Assembly (NCBI RefSeq): GCF_016801865.2
Contig: NC_068939.1
Span: forward strand, 134,759,116-134,823,115
Direction: 5' to 3'
DNA: 64,000 nt
Source of the DNA: Culex pipiens pallens
Taxonomy: Eukaryota > Arthropoda > Insecta > Diptera > Culicidae
The position numbers and the translations under genes were made by a program. A model generated the notes under the pieces. The model was not told the DNA's origin and made no database searches. It saw only the letters and a list, made by a program, of their open reading frames with translations. Shown piece after piece: positions 10,005 through 20,653 of the stretch. The first letter of the stretch is position 1, and every line of letters starts with the position of its first letter.

Positions 10005-11827
10005 CAAGGGGTTTCCAGCATCAAGGATTACTGACCAGTCTAAATGGAATTACCAGGATTACTGGCAATATGCCACGGATTCCTTTGATTTCCCAGAATT
10101 ACTTGGGATTACCAGAAACCACGCAGAAGAGCTAAAATTTTATAAAAATAACTTGAATTACTGCCTAGCTTCCAGCGTATTGAGAAAAGTCTTTGGAATT
10201 GGATCGACTGACAGCTGTCATATGCACAAAACCACGTGCTTGGCAATAATGCGTCCATCCCCGTAATTCCCGGCTCGAAATTCCCGGGATTTTTTTTTTT
10301 CAAAAACCGGGATTTCTCGAATCCCGACAATTTTTATATTTTGTACGGGGAATTCCCGGAATTAAACAAAAATCTTATTTTGGCCTGGAAATTAGATTCG
10401 CATTACAATTTATAAGTTTAAACTTTTCTAAAATTTTACGTAAATTGGTACCATTTTATTTGTTGTCATTTTTATTTTTTTAGACATCTTAAACCAATTT
10501 TTTAAGCTGTTTTAGTCAGGCCTACAAAAAGTTTCCGACCCAGCGTACACAAGAAGCAAACCAAAATGTCAGTTCAATGCTAACATGTGACTGTAAGCCT
10601 ACTGTGTCACTCACTCAATTCGTTTCATATGAATGACTCGTAAAATCCTCTATAAACACTATTTTAACATTTTTTAAACAATTGAATGGTTCTAGACTGT
10701 GCAAAACGCTTAAAACAACCATAACTTATTTTCAAAATTACATTTCCACGCATAAATACAAACTTTTTGTGTAAAAACTTGTTTCTTTATTTGTGTGCAT
10801 GCAACGTCGAATGAGCGTTGGTCGACTACTGCCACGTAGTGCAGCTGCTCAGTGATCTAGGGCACTCACGACTGCGACGGGTTTGTTTATGTCACGGTTT
10901 TGCAATTCAGTGAATGGAGATGAAAAATTCGTGTCAGCGTCGCCGTTTTTCGCGTTTGGTTTTAGTCATGTCATATAGAAATAAATTAAAAATAAATATT
11001 TATAAGATACTTATTTATTTTTGAATTAGAAATGTGGTGCATATAAAATTCAAAGCAATCTAAAAACTGCTATCATTGTTTGGATTGATATTAATAGTAT
11101 TAAGCTAATTCTATAACTTTAAAACTTGAAAAACATAACAATTATAAAGAAAACATAGATTTTGTGACTTTTTCAAAAACTTCCTGGGAATAAATATTTT
11201 TCCCGTTTTCCGGAAAACTCAAAACCCGGGATTTTGACGTTTGAGTGCTTTTTCATTCGAATACATTTGAATTAGAGAGCATCCAAGTGAGCGGACATTC
11301 TGAATCCACTCTGTACTTCTTACAACTATAAAAGGCATCAAGCAAAATGCATTCTGCCGACTTCCCTTTAAAGAATTACTAGTAGTTTCTTGAATTAATG
11401 GGAAATACACGAATTACTGAGTAACTATGGACTTACACGAATTACTATGGAATTACTAGGTAATTCGAGAATTACAGGAATTACTGCAGAATTGCGGAGT
11501 AATACTGGAATTACTAAATTACTTACTCAAAATCCGAATGATCCCGTACTAGCTATAACTTTGGTTTCTTACATGAAAACTAATAGGCAATAAATAGAAT
11601 CAAAAAAGGTTTATCGAAATTATCTTTTAAACAGTTATTTTTTGTTATTTTCTGAAGTATGTTTTAACAAAAAAGAGTCATGGAAATACCAGAATTACTG
11701 GGATTATTAGGAATTACCAGGATTACTCTGGAATGACTCAGTAAATCCGGAATTACAGAATTACTTGATCAAGTTCCAAGTAATTCCGGATTAGTGACCA
11801 GTCTGACACGATGCTGGAAACCCCTTG
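10005..11827. mobile_element. hAT-like non-autonomous element (1.8 kb) with subterminal GGAATTAC arrays
   Basis: Perfect 18-bp terminal inverted repeats CAAGGGGTTTCCAGCATC are flanked by the 8-bp TSD TGATAACA (9997-10004 and 11828-11835), diagnostic of the hAT group. The ends hold degenerate, irregularly spaced GGAATTAC or AATTACT motifs (10040-10140 and 11350-11790). The interior is AT-rich with CCCGGGATTTT blocks at 10283 and 11225, and a second hAT-like insertion at 10517-10958. No transposase frame was seen. Confidence 0.85.
10517..10958. mobile_element. hAT-like MITE (442 bp) nested in the 10005 element
   Basis: The TSD GTTTTAGT is at 10509-10516 and 10959-10966. It is an inverted relative of the 2514-3049 insertion, sharing the CAGGCCT terminus and the interior ACTCACTCAATTCG region. 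The other terminus is shortened to CAAACGCGAAAA where the sister copy has about 20 more bases, yet the TSD is intact, so this shorter form itself may have moved. Confidence 0.75.
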
Positions 11828-11833
11828 TGATAA

Positions 11834-12292
11834 CACTCAAACCCCGATGGTTTGACACCAATTGTTGTCAAACGAACGGGGTCACTTTTAAGTTTGACAC
11901 CTTCACACACACTACCAAACGATTGGTTTGATAGCATGGCTTTCTACCTAAAGTACTCGCGATTGAGTGAATAGTGTTGTGGCTGTCAAAATCGCTATCT
12001 ATGACTCTGTCACTCTGCGATGGAAGCAGACTTTGTTTATGTTTTGGTTTTCCTGGCATAGTCCATTGTTCGTTTGTTATTGTTTTTGTTTTCATGAGAC
12101 GGAGTGTTGCACTCACACTAATGTAAACCAAGATCGCGAGTACCTATGCTGTACAGCCTTGGGTTGGTAGTAAGTGTGAGTACCGTGTAAAAAGTAACAG
12201 ATTGTAATTTTTTAGTTTGACTTTGTCAAACCATCGGGGTACAAACTTAAAAGTGTCAAACGAAAAAGTGACCAGACACCGGGAGTTGAGTG
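11834..12292. mobile_element. CACTA-like MITE (459 bp), TAA TSD
   Basis: The termini begin CACTCAAACCCCGATGG and, from the right, CACTCAACTCCCGGTG, with a 3-bp TSD TAA (11831-11833 and 12293-12295). Internal inverted copies of the TTTGACAC and CCCCGATGGTTTGAC motifs lie near both ends. A CACT terminus with a 3-bp TSD fits the CACTA/EnSpm group. A smaller element with a related ACCCCG-TTTGACAC terminus is at 21025-21147. The left end abuts the hAT at 10005-11827, whose TSD includes the first two bases of this element. Confidence 0.65.
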
Positions 12293-12335
12293 TAAAGGGT
12301 TTTAAAAGAGAAATTTTGGATCAAATCCCATATTA

Positions 12336-14010
12336 AAAATATTAATTTTCATTGAAAACAATTAGTACAATGCATTTTATTTACATATTAAAGAAATTTG
12401 GCACTTTTAAGCACTTTTCAAAATGGGTAATTCTCCGCCAACTCACACAGCAGTTGCCCCGACCCCTCTTCGATTTGCGTGAAACTTTGTCCTAAGGAGT
12501 AACTTTCGTCCCTGATCACGAAGCCGAGGTCCGTTTTTTGATATCTCGTGACAGAGGGGCGGTACGACCCCTTTCATTTTTGAACATGCGAAAAAAGAGG
12601 TATTTTTCAATAATTTGCAGCCTGAAACGGTGATGAGATAGAAATTTGGTGTCAAAGGGACTTTTATGTAAAATTTTACGACCGATTTTATGGCGTACTG
12701 AGAATTCCAAAAAAACGTATTTTTCAATGAAAAAAATACACTTAAAAAGTTTGAAAAATTCTCCCATTTTCCGTTACTCGACTGTTAAAAAATTCTGGAA
12801 CATGTAATTTTAAGGGAAATTTAATGTACTTTTCGAATCTACATTGACCCAGAAGGGTCATTTTTCCATTTAGAACAAAAAATTTCATTTTAAGATTTCG
12901 TGTTTTTTCTAACTTTGCAAGGTTATTTTTTAGAGTGTAATAATGTTCTACAAAGTTGTAGAGCAGACAGTTACACAAATTTTGATAAAGAAACATAAGG
13001 GGTTTGCTTACAAACATCACAAGTAATCACGATTTTACGAAAAAAAAGTTTTGAAAAAGTTACTTTTTGCGTTTCTCTTTGTTTCGTCGTCCGTGTCTGT
13101 GACGATGAACGGCCATGATCGACGACGACCAACTTTTTCAAAACTTTGTTCGTAAAATCACGATAACTCGTGATGTTTATAAGCAAACCCCTTATGTTTC
13201 TATATCAATTTTTGTAATTGTCTACTCTACATTTATGGAGAACATTATTACACTCTAAAAAAAGCCTTGCAAAGTTAGAAAAAACACGAAATTTTAAAAT
13301 GAAAATTTTGTTCTAAATGGAAAAATAACCCTTCTGGGTCAATGTAGATTCGAAAAGTACATTAAATTTCCCTTAAAATGACATGTTCCAGAATTTTTTA
13401 CAGTCGAGTTAGGAAAATGGGAGAGTTTTTAGTGTTTTTTTTTCGATGAAAAATACGTTTTTTCGGAACTCTGAGTACGCCATCAAATCGGGCGTCTAAT
13501 TTTCCATAAAAGTCCCTTTGACACAAAATTTCTATCTCATCACTGTTTCAGGCTGCAAATTATTTAAAAACACCTCTTTTTTGCATGTGCAAAAATGAAA
13601 GGGGTCGTACCACCGTATGCAAAAAATATAAATTTTCATTGAAAACAATTAGTACAATGCATTTTATTTACATATTAAAGAAATTTGGCACTTTTAAGCA
13701 CTTTTCAAAATGGGTAATTCTTCGCCAACTCACACAGCAGTTGCCCCGACCCCACTTCGATTTGCGTGAAACTTTGTCCTAAGGAGTAACTTTCGTCCCT
13801 GATCACGAATCCGAGGTCCGTTTTTTGATATCTCGTGACGGAGGGGAAGTATGACCCCTTCAAAAAAGAGGTGTTTTTCAATAATTTGCAGCCTGAAACG
13901 GTGATAAGATAGAAATTTGGTGTCAAAGGGACTTTTATGTAAAATTGGACGCCCGATTTGATTCCGAAAAAGTTCGCGATTTTATGAAAAAAAAAAACGT
14001 TTTGAAATAG
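12336..14010. mobile_element. FB-B foldback, tandemly duplicated
   Basis: The first copy runs 12425-13610 with arms 12520-12990 and 13160-13600 in inverted orientation. A flank of ~90 bp (12336-12425, containing TTAGTACAATGCATTTTATT) is repeated at 13626-13712 together with the start of a second FB-B copy that breaks off near 14010. The repeat distance is about 1.28 kb, which points to an unequal-exchange or replication duplication covering flank plus element. No coding function. Confidence 0.6.
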
Positions 14011-14640
14011 TTGGTCGGCGCTGATCATGACAGACACGAACGATGAAACAAAGAGAAACGCAAAGAAGGGGTGGTCCGATTTGGTTTATAATCGGGATTC
14101 TTACATATTTTGATAGTATCAGTTGCTCCACCAAATTTGAGCTTGATCAGAAAAAGTGCATTTCGAGTGGTGTGCCAGTTGGCGCAAAATGACCCAAATA
14201 TAGAATAAAGAAGATTGAACAATCCATCGAATTGCTTGAACTTATTTTCAAATTTTATTGTCCACCAAAAAAAAATTATTTAAACCATACCACTTAAGAA
14301 ATGGTGTAATCCCTGAAATTTAGACATACATAAAAAAAGCATTTGAAAAGGTGTTGCTAGAAGTTAAAACCAAATAGTAAATATTGCTTACAACATATCT
14401 GGTAAATTGTTCAAATTATTTTCTTCTACGCGGACACTCCCCAATATACCTACATTAAAAACAAAAACAGTTTTAGGAATACTTTCCTCTGATATGTATG
14501 GGTATTTCAACTCAAGGAGGATACTGAAATAAATTGATTTCATAAATTTAAAAAAAAATACAAAAAACAAAACAAAAATGTACTCAACTTTATAAAACAC
14601 AGCCACCGTTTCTGCACGGATGCATCAAAAGCAACGATGA
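14011..14640. other. AT-rich upstream region of the arrestin gene
   Basis: No coding frame, recognised repeat terminus or RNA gene was seen. Ends at the GC-richer promoter-proximal stretch. Confidence 0.3.
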
Positions 14641-14855
14641 TGCTTTTTTTTCAGAGTAAGCTCTTGAACCCGGTTGAACACCACCTTCAGCTTCAGCACG
14701 GCGTTGATTTGTGTGGGACTTGCCTGTTGTGTATGGCCGGCTAGCTCTGCTCGCTCAGTAGTAGTCAGTTCGGAGTTCGGAGTTGCACGTAGATTTTTTG
14801 TTGTTGCTTTTTGCTTCCTCGTAACAGCCAAAAAGTGCACCACCGAGGGACGAAA
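14641..14855 (+). promoter_or_regulatory. Putative promoter/5' UTR of the arrestin-domain gene
   Basis: A GC-richer block precedes the ATG at 14856. Two arthropod-type initiator motifs TCAGT occur 10 bp apart at 14755 and 14765, about 90-100 bp before the start codon. No TATA box was recognised. Assignment is by position and these short motifs only. Confidence 0.35.
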
Positions 14856-17800
14856 ATGACGCGGAAGTTGTTAAAATTTCAAATTATCCTGGACCGGGAC
14901 TCGTTGCTGTACCTGCCGGGTCAAGTGCTGGCTGGAAGGGTGCTTCTGGAAACGCTGGAAAGCACAGCTGTGCTCGGTAAGTGAGAAGAGCTTCCGCATT
15001 TTCAACATGAGCGTGACTGCTGGTTCCTTTCAACTTCAACATACACTTGAGTAATGGAAATAGTTACACTTTTGAGTGCATAGACCAGAAAATAAAAAAT
15101 AATTTGTAAAAAAGTTAGTTCAGCGTGGGCAAGCGTTGTAAGATACCTTGTCGCGTAGGCGTCGTGACGCCGCAGCAGCAGAAGCGTTCAAGGTCGTGTA
15201 TACGAAAGTGGGTTTCGCGGTTTAAATGAAGTACAGATGGTTTTTTTATTTTCTCTGGCAAGTGTATCATTTGAAACTGTATTGTTCATATTGTGCAAAA
15301 ACTAAAAACTAAAAACTAAAAACTAAAAACTAAAAACTAAAAACTAAAAACTAAAAACTAAAAACTAAAAACTAAAAACTAAAAACTAAAAACTAAAAAC
15401 TAAAAACTAAAAGACAAAAAGACAAAAAGACAAAAAGACAAAAAGACAAAAAGACAAAAAGACAAAAAGACAAAAAGACAAAAAGACAAAAAGACAAAAA
15501 GACAAAAAGACAAAAAGACAAAAAGACAAAAAGACAAAAAGACAAAAAGACAAAAAGACAAAAAGACAAAAAGACAAAAAGACAAAAAGACAAAAAGACA
15601 AAAAGACAAAAAGACAAAAAGACAAAAAGACAAAAAGACAAAAAGACAAAAAGACAAAAAGACAAAAAGACAAAAAGACAAAAAGACAAAAAGACAAAAA
15701 GACAAAAAGACAAAAAGACAAAAAGACAAAAAGACAAAAAGACAAAAAGACAAAAAGACAAAAAGACAAAAAGACAAAAAGACAAAAAGACAAAAAGACA
15801 AAAAGACAAAAAGACAAAAAGACAAAAAGACAAAAAGACAAAAAGACAAAAAGACAAAAAGACAAAAAGACAAAAAGACAAAAAGACAAAAAGACAATTT
15901 AATGCCACCACCCTATCCCTAAAGGTCTTCACTTCCACGTGCTCGGCGAGTGCACCGTCAACGTGGCCAAGGGCGTCCGGCGGGACAAGTCGTACGACAA
16001 GGAGAACTACATCGACTTCCGGATGAAGCTGCTGGACGACTTCGACAACAAGCCGATCCTGCTGTCCGCCGGAGTGCACTGTTTCCCGTTCAAGCTGGGC
16101 CTGCCGGTGTCGCTGCCGTCGACCTTCCTGGGGCAGCACGGGTGGATCCAGTACTACTGCAAGACAAGCCTGCAGGAATCGTCCGGCATCACGCACAAAA
16201 ACCAGCAGGTCTTCATCGTGCTGAACCCGATCGACCTCAACCTGGAGGATCCGCTGCTGAGCGTAAGTGTTGTGGTCAGCTTTAATCTCAAACCGTAGCT
16301 CTTCAAGAAGTGACTCTGTTCCCCCAGGATCCCTTGGAGGCCAGCGTAAGTCACCGCGTTGGAGTTGGACCGCTCGGAGGGACGATCCGGTGTAACGTCG
16401 GGCTGGACAAGCGAGCCTACGTCCCGGGGGAGAACATTCTGCTCACCGGAGAGATCCACAACCAGACCAAGCTGGCCATCAAGCTGCTCAAGTACGCGCT
16501 CGTTGAGGTTCGTTGGTAATATTCTGGGTTATTCCGCAACGTAAGTTGACGCGGATTTGATTGTTTACAGACCGTGCAGTTCTTCGCCCACGGGAAGCTG
16601 TTGCACCAGGAGCGTCGCGAGTTGGCCGCCCTCGTGCGTGAGCGCATCAAATCCGGCAGCCGGGACGTGCTCCAGAACGGACACCTAACCGTGCCGCCGC
16701 TTCCACCCACGAACCTGCTCGGGTGTCACCTGATCCGGATACGGTACAGCGTTTGTGTGAGTATATGACTTGGACTGCTCTAAACAAGTTGAATAGTCAT
16801 TTCATTGATTGAATTTACTACCTTGCATATGAGTAATTCGCTACGTTTTCTCAAATCGACCTTTCTTTGAATTATTTTTATCTGAATGAACCTATGTTCA
16901 CTAGGAAAAAAAATCGACATCAGGGATACCCTCTGACTCGATTCCTCAGGCAAAAATAAGTATCGGTGCCAATTTTGCCGCCTTTGCCGTTTCGGCCACC
17001 ATGGTTCGATGACTAAGTGACGGTCGACCATCGACCGGTCGACCGTCACTTATTCATCGAACCATGGTTGTCCATATGAGCCACTCAATCAAATGAACTG
17101 TTTTAATGAACACTATTTGTTGTTGTTGTAAGCGCGAGAGGTGTATACTCTCGCAAAATAGAACTTTCCTCTCGTTTCAATTCCGCTCGGTCTTTAACTG
17201 TGGGTGTATGTCACCTAATTAGGTTTAACGCCGTGACGTCATTTGACAGCTCGTGTGCACTGTTTACATGGTCTTCGTCGATTGTCGACGAATTTCCCCG
17301 AACAAAATCGACGATCGCATCGATCTGTGCTAAGCCCATGTAAACAGTGCACTCCTTCAAACCTCCAAATCGAGTCGGCGTAAAACCTAGGGACGTGGCG
17401 TTACATCGTGCTGCCGTCTGGTTTTTTAAAGTGCAAGAGTGGAAAAGTGCTGAGTCATCGTCTAAAAATAGACGGCGTCCTATTTCGCCCAGCAAAATGA
17501 AGTCGATAAAGTAGTCGGTTTCGCTGGAGAAAAAGTGGAAAACGTGGTCTAAAAATAGCGACGCCATCCCCCTATTTGCTCTCATTTTTCATCTCGCGAG
17601 ATCTCAGAAACTATTGATTCGGTATTTGATGTTGAAAAATGTAACTTTTATGAAAGTGTTTTCTCTTTTCAATTAAAATGTTTTACTAAAATTTTCATAA
17701 CATGCAGTATGAGTTTCAAACTAAGTTTTAAAAGATTTTTATTTAAATTTTTTGTCGTTTCTTCTCATATTGCAATTTTGAAAATTTAGAAACAAAAAAC

Positions 17801-20653
17801 TGTAAAAACTTTAAAGAAAATTACACTAAAATCACTAAAGTTTTGAACTGCCGCTCAAATCAAGTCCGTCCCATATGTAATTTCGTCAACTTTAAGTTAA
17901 TGATGTAGTCGGGTTCAAAATCATCTGAACTATCAGAAAAACCAATAAAATTTAGTAGTTTATTCTAGAAAACCGTAGAAAATTCACTTTTTCGAAAAAT
18001 TCTAACACGTAACATTATAGGCGGGACAACATTGACTTGCGTTTTTCTCGGCTTGCTGTTTTTACATATGGGACGGACACGATTAGAGCGGAACAGAACG
18101 TCTACAACAAATTTTGCCTCGTGTGATACCCATATTTAAGTACCGTAAAACGGGGTTGATAGCCGGGATAACTGCCAATAGGGACGTGGCGTTACATCGT
18201 GCTGCCGTCTGGTTTTTTAAAGTGCAAGAGTGGAAAAGTGCTGAGTCATCGTCTAAAAATAGACGGCGTCCTATCTCGCCCAGCAAAATGAAGTCGATAA
18301 AGTAGTCGGTTTCGATGGAAAAAAAGTGGAAAACGTGGTCTAAAAATAGCGACGCCATCCCCCTATGTAAGAGTAGAATTTCCGTGCGTCGTATACTGTG
18401 TTAACAGCATACGATGTATGGGGAACCTACAGCTGCATCGGTGAAGATCCGATCATTTTTACAGCGGCGAGATAGCCGAGAGGGTTGGGGCGCGGACTTG
18501 GTAATCTGAGTATGACTCTTGCCGAATTGATGTTTTTTTTTGGGGTGAGCAGACCTGATTTTTTTTTAACTTTGGTACATGCTTTTTGTATACACGTTTT
18601 CTCATACAATATTACATGCTTTTGCTAACAAAGGTGATGTGCATGCTTTTGCATGCGATTTTACCATCGAATTTTTTGCTGTGTACTGACCGTGGTAGAG
18701 AAGTGTTCAAGAAGAACTTTCAATAAAAATTTAAAAGTTTAAAAAGTTAGTTAACTATAAAACAGAATATGTTGATGAAAGGCATTATTTCAAACTTCAG
18801 AAAGTGTCATGATTTTCTCAATGAACATGATTTTGAATCGGAAAACGAATTGCATTTTCGGCTACTTTGGACAATTTTCCATTAAGAGAAGGCAAAATAA
18901 GTTTGTAAATAATAAATAATATAAGTTTTTGAAACACAATTTAAAAAAATCTCTAATTTTATAGGCAATGTTAGTTGAACCAATTTTATGCAAAATGTGA
19001 AAACTTGTGATTCGTGCTTCGAAATCAGTTTAAAATGCAATATAAATCAATAATTTTATAAACAAAACTTGTTTTAACGAATTTCAGGAAAAATTTCGAC
19101 TTTTTTACAATTTTACCAAAAATTTATACGTATTTTGTTATAAAGCTTATAAACTTAGTTAACTTAATATAAACATTGATTTTTTTTTTCTTAAAAACTA
19201 TATCAGAAACCTTAGTGATGGTACACCCAAAATTAAAGAACGAGGGGATAGTCCTCACGGAAAGAAACGTGAGGAAAGTGCTATTTTGCGAGAGTATAGT
19301 CCTCTCGCGAGTTCATTCGTTCATTGAAACAGTTCATCCTATTAAGTGGATTATATGGACAGATGACCGTCACTTAGTCACCGAACCATGGTGGCCCATA
19401 CGGCAAAGGCACGGTTCAATATGCCGAAGGTCTTGGGTTTCGAGTCTCGGTACCGGTACTTTTTTTTTTGATAGATGAACTTTTTTTGAAAATGAACCCA
19501 TGAGTAAAGTACTCTCGGTAATTTCGGGATTTATCCTCTCCGTCCGCACAGAATACCATTTTACTACGGAATCGTGCTCTTTATCCTCTCGTGTGCCGAT
19601 GCCCAGTTCTGGGTGTACATTTGACGTAAAAAATGATTTTTTTTTAAATTTCAAAAATAGTGCAAGGACTTAGTGTGGCCTACCCCAGTACATGTTTAAA
19701 AAAAAAATCTTGAGAAAAACCTTTCCAGTTGGGAAATATTCCAAAAATAAATTGAAATCCTATCAAAGTCACCCCGGTTTACGGTACAGACAAATTATTT
19801 TTTTGTGAAAAATTTATTATTTTTCACAACCATTTATTTTGCAGTCGAAAAGTAATTGATGAAAGATGATGAAAAGATAACCGTTTTTGAGTTATAACCA
19901 TTCCAAAAGTTCAACGAAACGAAGTTGACTTTATAGCTGTCGGCCACCATTGCTAGTACCAACCACTAGTGTCTTCCTTTTTATCTACAAGGACTTCGCC
20001 GCCCTGGGCTCCTAGGTGTAGGTGTAAAGAATGTTAGAGCGCGCGCCGCGGGATTCGAACCGGCGACTTCTGGATTGTGAGTCCAGTGCGCGGTCCGATT
20101 GATCCACACGGGCGGGAGTTCAAGTTTTCGATAAACGCAGAAATTGTGTTTATTTTCATCAGCGTCTGAAACAAAATAAAAATGTTGGGACAGACAATTT
20201 TCATTTTTTTAATAAAACCTTGTGAAATCTGGAAAATTGAAAGGGGATGAAAAGAATAATTAGAAAGTTGTCCGTAATGCCTTAAATTTAATTTTCAAAC
20301 CCAGCTTTTCCTGACAGCAAATCATTATACTGTAGCAACGTGCTCAACGCATTCAGCAACACCTATTAGTCAGAGTTACACGATCATTGAATTAACTGCA
20401 GCAAGCTGAATGTAATGCAATTCTCTACTCCCTCTTCTCTTTTCACCGTTTGCAGATCCTCATCGAGCCGAACCTGATGGAGCGACAGGTGGCCCTGCGG
20501 GTGCCCATCACGCTGGGAACGTACCCGTACAGGCGTGACGACCAGGACCAGGACCAGGGTGAGAACCTGCAGCAGTGGGTGGAAAACTACGTGCGCTATC
20601 CGTCCACCCTGCCCGTGTCCCGAACCGGCCCAAACCCCCCGCAGCTCGAGTGA
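14856..20653 (+). CDS. Arrestin domain-containing protein (alpha-arrestin), complete, 5 exons, 340 aa
   Basis: Exons are 14856-14976, 15925-16262, 16328-16507, 16571-16756 and 20456-20653, GT-AG throughout with consistent phases. The arrestin N-domain spans roughly residues 5-150: FQIILDRDSLLYLPGQVLAG, then FHVLGECTVNVA and YIDFRMKLL. The C-domain spans about 165-310: GGTIRCNVGLDKRAYVPGEN, then VQFFAHGKLLHQERRELAAL and LGCHLIRIRYSVC-ILIEPN. Family members are adaptors that link membrane cargo to ubiquitin ligases and trafficking machinery. The short tail ends NPPQLE, and I see no PPxY motif, so NEDD4-type ligase recruitment by the usual route is not evident. Exon 3 needs the weak donor GTTCGT, because the nearby GTAATA donor would create a stop at the junction. 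Intron 1 carries a large satellite, and intron 4 (3.7 kb) several transposons. The exact orthologue is not assigned. Confidence 0.9.
15297..15408 (+). repeat. (AAAAACT)n tandem array in arrestin intron 1
   Basis: About 16 uninterrupted copies of the 7-mer AAAAACT. It is the reverse complement of the TTTTTAG unit of the 2-kb array at 47098-49103. The gene's sense strand carries the A-rich version. Confidence 0.97.
15409..15896 (+). repeat. (AAAAAGAC)n tandem array next to a splice acceptor
   Basis: About 60 copies of the 8-mer AAAAAGAC follow the 7-mer array directly with no spacer, and the copies look identical. The array ends 28 bp before the exon 2 acceptor at 15924, leaving only CCACCACCCTATCCCTAAAG-type sequence for the polypyrimidine tract. 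The long open frames it creates on the minus strand (repeated FLSFCLFV) are artefacts of the repeat. Confidence 0.97.
16985..17070. repeat. Short palindrome in arrestin intron 4
   Basis: CACCATGGTTCGATGACTAA near 16998 pairs with its inverted near-copy near 17063, and the centre holds nested GGTCGAC and GTCGACC motifs. Related single-arm sequence recurs at 19365-19395 (CCGTCACTTAGTCACCGAAC). It is probably the middle of a decayed MITE, since TTTAACTGTGGGTGT nearby resembles the terminus of the element at 19222. Confidence 0.45.
17388..18365 (+). repeat. Two direct copies of a ~190-bp repeat
   Basis: Segments 17388-17580 and 18178-18365 are near-identical direct copies containing GACGTGGCGTTACATCGTGC and AAATAGACGGCGTCC, separated by ~600 bp of AT-rich sequence. 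A 70-bp inverted relative lies in PNPO intron 3 (3523-3592). The high similarity suggests a recent duplication or two insertions of one family. No TIR or TSD was identified. Confidence 0.7.
18400..18660 (+). repeat. tRNA-like element fragment, same family as 38690-39166
   Basis: The sequence from 18470 includes GATAGCCGAGAGGGTTGGGG, a box-A-like start resembling Ser/Leu tRNAs, then GCGCGGACTTGGTAATCTG. The same module occurs forward at 39033 and inverted near 38870. It ends with the TATTACATGCTTTTGCT arm shared with 38730 and 39845. It is interpreted as a tRNA-derived repeat, not a working tRNA: no complete cloverleaf forms. Confidence 0.45.
18690..19797 (+). repeat. Dispersed repeat FB-C with an inserted ACACCC-ended MITE
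   Basis: The sequence aligns in inverted orientation with 52205-53122, including TACCCCAGTACATGTTT and the terminal TCACCCCGGTTTACGGTAC. The alignment is broken at about 19222-19620 by an insert starting ACACCCAAAATTAAAG and ending TTCTGGGTGT, absent from the 52-kb copy. The insert contains a tRNA-like stretch at 19395-19465. The insert's TSD is ambiguous (GTACA or shorter). Confidence 0.55.
19915..20116 (-). mobile_element. tRNA-derived SINE, copy 1
   Basis: On the minus strand the head reads GCCCGTGTGGATCAATCGG (box A region), then an anticodon-like stem-loop CTGGACTCACAATCCAG with loop triplet CAC, and box B GGTTCGAATCC. The tRNA-unrelated body follows to the left. A 7-bp candidate TSD AGTTCAA flanks it (19908-19914 and 20117-20123). 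Copy 2 is at 33261-33502. It lies antisense in arrestin intron 4. A functional tRNA is unlikely: the acceptor stem does not pair and a conserved non-tRNA body is attached. Confidence 0.75.

Noticed and set aside
14625..14859. Coding ORFs on both strands upstream of the arrestin start
   Set aside because: This is the GC-richer 5' UTR/promoter region; neither frame shows family similarity or a splice link.
15393..16196. Long minus-strand open frames rich in FLSFCLFV over the 8-mer array
   Set aside because: They are a by-product of a stop-free tandem repeat and overlap arrestin exon 2 on the opposite strand; no independent coding evidence.
19915..20116. Functional tRNA gene with CAC anticodon
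   Set aside because: The same tRNA-like head is attached to a conserved non-tRNA body in two copies with TSDs, and the acceptor stem does not pair, so it is a SINE.
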